DNA of 9,565 bases from Bacteroidota bacterium (GTDB lineage Bacteria > Bacteroidota > Ignavibacteria > UBA10030). Shown piece after piece: positions 7,174 through 9,565 of this stretch (position 1 is its first letter; every line of letters starts with the position of its first letter). Position numbers and translations under genes: made by a program. Where the stretch lies: positions 1 to 9,565 of the forward strand of contig JALONE010000024.1 in NCBI GenBank assembly GCA_025455125.1, given 5' to 3'. The notes under the pieces were generated by a model. The model saw only the letters and a list, made by a program, of their open reading frames with translations, searched no databases and was not told the DNA's origin.

Positions 7174-8402
7174 CAAGCGGACTTGCGGACCCGTTCGATC
7201 GCAGCGGCAACGCGCTTCGCTTCGTCATGCGTATTGTACATGCAGATCCCCATTCGTGTCACACCGCCGCGATCGAGCAATCCGAGCACCTCCATCGCAC
7301 GGATCGCATAGAAGTGTCCGTCCCACGCACAGATCCCTCGCTCACCAAGTCGCCGGCAGACATCTTCTGCGGAGAGGCGGCCTAGCGTGAAGGAGATGGT
7401 CGGTGCCCGTCGTCCGCCGGCGAATCCCGGACCATAGATCGTCAGCCCGTCGATCACGCGGAGGCGATCAGCCAACTCGACCGCCACCGCACGCTCATGC
7501 TCGCCGATGGTGGTCATTGCTTGCGCAAGGCGCTGCCGAAGTGTCGAGCCATGACCGAGAGCTGCGATGAATTCGATCGCAGCCTTCACGCCGGAGAGAG
7601 CGGCATGGTTCTGCGTACCGGTCTCGATCCGGAACGGCGCATGCTGATCCTGCGTACGCAAGCGATCCGGTTCCAACTGATCGAGCAGTCCGGGACGCGC
7701 ATAGAGAAGGCCGACATGAGGACCGTAGAACTTGTAGGCAGAGCAGAGCAGAAAATCCGTCTGGAGCGCTTCGACATCGATCAGGAAGTGCGGCGCAAAG
7801 TGCACGGCGTCGAGCAGCAGCCATGCTCCAACCTTCGAGGAGAGTTCGCGCGCGAGAGCCACGTTGTTGACGGTCCCGAGAGCATTGGAAGCCATTCCGA
7901 TGCAGACGAGTCTCGTATGTGAAGTGATCTTCTGGCGCATGTCCTCGTCATCAAGCGTGCCATCGGAGCGAAGTGCGACCTCGCGAACGAGGATCCCTCG
8001 CTCTTCGAGCGCGAGCCACGGACCGCGGTTGGCCTCGTGGTCCAGTTGCGTGATCACCACTTCATCCCCAGGCTTGAAGGCTCGAGCGAATGCGCGGCTG
8101 AGCGAGAACGCGAGCGTGGTCATATTCGCCCCTATGGAGATCGTCGAGGTGTCGCGCGCGCCGAGGAACGCGGCAACGCTCTCGCGCATTTCGGCGAGCA
8201 TCTTGTCCGATTCCTGCGTCGTGACGAATTGACCATGCGTATTGGCATTGTGCGTCACGTAATAGGCGGTCATGGCCTGCATGACGGAACCGGGGACCTG
8301 CGTGCCGGCCGGACCATCGAAATAGACCAGCGGTTCGCCGTGATGCAGGCGGTTGAGAGATGGAAATTCAGCGCGAATAGAGAGCATATTCGATTGCGTC
8401 AT
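7173..8402 (-). CDS. Cysteine desulfurase-like class V aminotransferase (VC1184-type family)
   Basis: A PLP-dependent fold-type I enzyme of 409 residues, best matching the cysteine desulfurase-like group typified by Vibrio VC1184. Landmarks are VYFDGPAGTQVP near residue 27, NANTHG at 52-57, GANMTTLAFSLSRA at 91-104, LDHEANRGPW at 120-129, Asp198 and His201 in LLLDAVH for the cofactor ring, and Lys224 in SAYKFYGPHVG as the Schiff-base lysine. In SufS/CsdA the catalytic cysteine sits in RTGHHCA; the equivalent stretch here is GICAWDGHFYA (356-366), placing Tyr365 at that position, with Cys358 seven residues earlier. It may thus act on another beta-substituted amino acid or be a different lyase. 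The start ATG at 8402 has only a weak GGA upstream; an ATG at 8387 is possible. It is the first gene of the pair with homoserine dehydrogenase. Confidence 0.88.
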   Translation of the reverse strand: MTQSNMLSIRAEFPSLNRLHHGEPLVYFDGPAGTQVPGSVMQAMTAYYVTHNANTHGQFVTTQESDKMLAEMRESVAAFLGARDTSTISIGANMTTLAFSLSRAFARAFKPGDEVVITQLDHEANRGPWLALEERGILVREVALRSDGTLDDEDMRQKITSHTRLVCIGMASNALGTVNNVALARELSSKVGAWLLLDAVHFAPHFLIDVEALQTDFLLCSAYKFYGPHVGLLYARPGLLDQLEPDRLRTQDQHAPFRIETGTQNHAALSGVKAAIEFIAALGHGSTLRQRLAQAMTTIGEHERAVAVELADRLRVIDGLTIYGPGFAGGRRAPTISFTLGRLSAEDVCRRLGERGICAWDGHFYAIRAMEVLGLLDRGGVTRMGICMYNTHDEAKRVAAAIERVRKSA

Positions 8403-8436
8403 CGTCGGGATTCCGGGAAGAGAAAGAATGACTGGG

Positions 8437-8444
8437 CAAATGTA
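8437..8444 (-). promoter_or_regulatory. Bacteroidota-type -7 promoter element for the desulfurase-like gene
   Basis: The minus strand reads TACATTTG, an exact match to the TAnnTTTG -7 consensus of the Bacteroidota primary sigma factor. It lies 34 nt before the ATG at 8402, predicting a leader of roughly 28 nt. No TTTG or TTG is found 19-21 nt further upstream, where the -33 element should be; that position falls within the 12-nt repeat array. The element is short, so a chance match cannot be excluded. Confidence 0.45.
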
Positions 8445-8457
8445 CGATTTCTGAAAT

Positions 8458-8493
8458 TTATCCGGGGACTTATCCGGGGATTTATCCGGGATA
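8458..8493. repeat. Three-copy 12-nt tandem repeat in the divergent promoter region
   Basis: Three consecutive 12-nt units start at 8458, 8470 and 8482: TTATCCGGGGAC, TTATCCGGGGAT and TTATCCGGGATA. Units one and two differ only at the last base; unit three differs in its last four positions through loss of one G. Each has a partly palindromic core (ATCC facing GGAT; TATCC-G-GGATA in the third). The period is just over one helical turn, so equivalent faces of the DNA would be presented. The array covers the expected -33 region of the leftward promoter. It may be a binding-site array or a small dispersed repeat of the genome. Confidence 0.85.
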
Positions 8494-8533
8494 TTTCGAG
8501 TATCTCTGGGATTCCTTTCCGCCCCTCCCCCAG

Positions 8534-8562
8534 TTGCCCCCGTTCAAATATTCTCCTATGTT
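8534..8562 (+). promoter_or_regulatory. Candidate promoter for the membrane protein-arcC pair
   Basis: TTGCCC at 8534-8539 and TATGTT at 8557-8562 are separated by 17 nt, a plausible -35/-10 pair. Read as a Bacteroidota promoter, TTG is followed after 20 nt by TATGTTGA, close to TAnnTTTG. Transcription would start near 8569, leaving a leader of about 23 nt before the ATG at 8592. The match is moderate. Confidence 0.35.
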
Positions 8563-8591
8563 GAATCCCATCACCTCCTGATTCCGCTCCC

Positions 8592-8960
8592 ATGGCCATC
8601 GCCAATCGACGTCTTGCGCTCCTGTTCCGGGTCTTCATCATCCTCCTGGTCCTCTCGACTCTCAACGCCCTTCGCATCTTCCACTTCATGCCTGAGCGGT
8701 TCGATGCGGCATTTCCCGGAGCGGTCGGATCTCTCCGGAGTGCATTCCTCGCTGCGTCCTACATCGGCCTCATCGCCCTTTTCGGCTTGCTCCTGTTCAA
8801 GCGATGGGCACTTCTCACATTCCTGATTGTGAGCCTCGCCGCAATCGTCCTCGACGTGCTTGTCGATGCTCCCATGCTCCATCAGGTCGCGGTCGTTGCT
8901 TCTGCATCGATCGCGGCGGCATTTTCCTGGAGACTCCGGTCTCGGTTCTCCGAACACTAA
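8592..8960 (+). CDS. Small four-helix membrane protein of unknown function
   Basis: I do not recognise this 122-residue protein. It has a short basic N-terminus (MAIANRR) and four hydrophobic segments at about 9-29, 49-69, 72-92 and 95-113, with a basic C-terminal tail (RLRSRF). This layout suggests an inner-membrane protein with both ends in the cytosol. An ordered hydrophobic pattern and low charge favour it over the highly charged frame on the opposite strand (8571-8981). No catalytic or transport motif is seen. The ATG at 8592 is not preceded by a Shine-Dalgarno; instead the complement of one (CACCTCC) lies upstream. Its stop is 14 nt before the start of arcC, so the two are probably co-transcribed. 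A role linked to carbamoyl phosphate or ammonia metabolism would be guesswork. Confidence 0.7.
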   Translation: MAIANRRLALLFRVFIILLVLSTLNALRIFHFMPERFDAAFPGAVGSLRSAFLAASYIGLIALFGLLLFKRWALLTFLIVSLAAIVLDVLVDAPMLHQVAVVASASIAAAFSWRLRSRFSEH

Positions 8961-8964
8961 TTCT

Positions 8965-8968
8965 AGGG
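8965..8968 (+). promoter_or_regulatory. Weak ribosome binding site of arcC
   Basis: AGGG lies 6 nt before the TTG at 8975. With the absence of any ATG or GTG in the correct frame before the VIAVGGN motif, it supports the TTG start. Confidence 0.4.
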
Positions 8969-8974
8969 TGTCCC

Positions 8975-9565
8975 TTGTCATCTACTATCGTCATTGCCGT
9001 CGGCGGGAATTCCCTCATTCGTGCGGGACAGCGCGGAACCATCGACGAACAACGAGAGAATGCGCAGGTCACGGCTGAGTGCATCGCAGAGGTCGCAGCC
9101 AGCGGGCATGAGATCGTCGTCACACACGGCAACGGACCGCAGGTCGGTTCACAGCTTCTCCGGTCCGAAGCCGCCGCTGCTCAGACGTACACCGTCCCGC
9201 TCGACGTCTGCGTTGCCATGACGCAAGGCGAGATCGGGTTCTCGCTTCAGAACTGTCTGCAGGCTTCGCTTCGGAAGCGGAACATCCATCGTCCCGTGGT
9301 TACCGTGGTCACGCAGGTCGTCGTCGATCTCAGTGACCCCGCCTTCCAGCGTCCCACGAAACCGGTCGGGCCGTTCTACTCGCGCGACGTTGCAGAGCAG
9401 AAGCGCCGCGACCTCCACTGGAACATCGTGGAAGATGCCGCCCGCGGGTATCGGCGCGTTGTGGCCTCTCCCCTGCCGCTGGACATCGTCGAGTTGGAGG
9501 TCATCCAGGACCTGATCTCCCGGGATGTTATCGTGATCGCCGTTGGAGGAGGAGGAATTCCGGTC
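8975..9565 (+). CDS. arcC: Carbamate kinase (3' part outside window)
   Basis: Carbamate kinase transfers phosphate between carbamoyl phosphate and ADP, yielding ATP at the end of arginine deiminase, agmatine or purine degradation pathways; it is cytosolic. The 197 visible residues of a family of about 310 show its hallmarks: IVIAVGGNSL at the N-terminus, THGNGPQVGSQLLRSE (50-65), PLDVCVAMTQGEIGF (75-89), the PTKPVGPFY segment (127-135) characteristic of the carbamate-kinase subdomain, RRVVASPLP (160-168) and VIAVGGGGIPV (187-197) at the window edge. The start is TTG at 8975, because the frame holds no earlier ATG or GTG after the stop of the preceding gene and the motif begins four residues later. 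It follows the small membrane protein gene by 14 nt. No partner such as ornithine carbamoyltransferase is inside the window, so the pathway it serves is unknown. Confidence 0.95.
   Translation, partial: MSSTIVIAVGGNSLIRAGQRGTIDEQRENAQVTAECIAEVAASGHEIVVTHGNGPQVGSQLLRSEAAAAQTYTVPLDVCVAMTQGEIGFSLQNCLQASLRKRNIHRPVVTVVTQVVVDLSDPAFQRPTKPVGPFYSRDVAEQKRRDLHWNIVEDAARGYRRVVASPLPLDIVELEVIQDLISRDVIVIAVGGGGIPV

Noticed and set aside
6443..7390. A 315-codon plus-strand frame opposite homoserine dehydrogenase
   Set aside because: The product is Ser/Arg/Thr-rich and without motifs, while the minus strand encodes all homoserine dehydrogenase catalytic residues.
8407..8515. Two copies of GGGATTCC at 8407-8414 and 8508-8515 flanking the tandem repeat
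   Set aside because: An 8-nt direct repeat about 100 nt apart in GC-rich DNA is expected by chance, and no target-site or element ends accompany it.
8482..8571. A 29-codon minus-strand frame with AGGAGG just upstream
   Set aside because: The Shine-Dalgarno is only 2 nt from the ATG, too close for normal initiation, and the frame ends within the tandem repeat; kept as an observation, not as a gene.
8571..8981. A 136-codon minus-strand frame opposite the small membrane protein
   Set aside because: The product is almost wholly charged (Glu, Asp, Arg) with no domain, the typical antisense image of a hydrophobic protein; the plus strand gives four ordered membrane helices.

Overview
The window is a dense, GC-rich bacterial chromosome segment with no rRNA, tRNA, CRISPR array, phage or insertion sequence visible. 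Two convergently organised signals point to the Bacteroidota/Chlorobiota (FCB) side of the tree, perhaps an Ignavibacteria- or Kapabacteria-like lineage: many starts lack a Shine-Dalgarno and rely on overlap with the preceding gene, and a TAnnTTTG-type promoter element lies in the only divergent intergenic region. The assignment is an inference of moderate-to-low confidence because no marker gene is present.

Layout. From 6043 down to 1, seven minus-strand genes form a tight operon. In transcription order they are a family 9 glycosyltransferase, a secreted DUF3108 protein, a bacterial deoxyhypusine-synthase-like protein, a CPBP-family intramembrane metalloprotease, a zinc-finger/DUF2007 protein, phosphatidate cytidylyltransferase (cdsA) and the 5' two-thirds of rimO. 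Gaps are -4 to 31 nt, with two ATGA overlaps and further near-overlaps. The content is mostly envelope biogenesis (sugar transfer, phospholipid headgroup precursor, exported protein, membrane protease) plus one ribosomal-protein modification enzyme.

From 8402 down to 6133 a second minus-strand pair encodes a PLP-dependent cysteine-desulfurase-like protein and a homoserine dehydrogenase, joined by a 1-nt TGATG overlap. An 89-nt gap separates this pair from the seven-gene operon, so read-through is possible.

From 8592 rightwards two plus-strand genes, a small four-helix membrane protein of unknown function and a carbamate kinase (arcC, cut by the window end), lie 14 nt apart. The 189-nt divergent region 8403-8591 holds a striking 12-nt tandem triplication, promoter-like elements for both directions, and a 10-nt copy of the 16S rRNA anti-Shine-Dalgarno sequence.

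No clear new defence or mobile system is present. The most interesting items are the DHS-like gene locked in an envelope operon, the zinc-finger/DUF2007 protein coupled to an intramembrane protease, the desulfurase-like enzyme lacking the usual catalytic cysteine, and the repeat array over the promoter.
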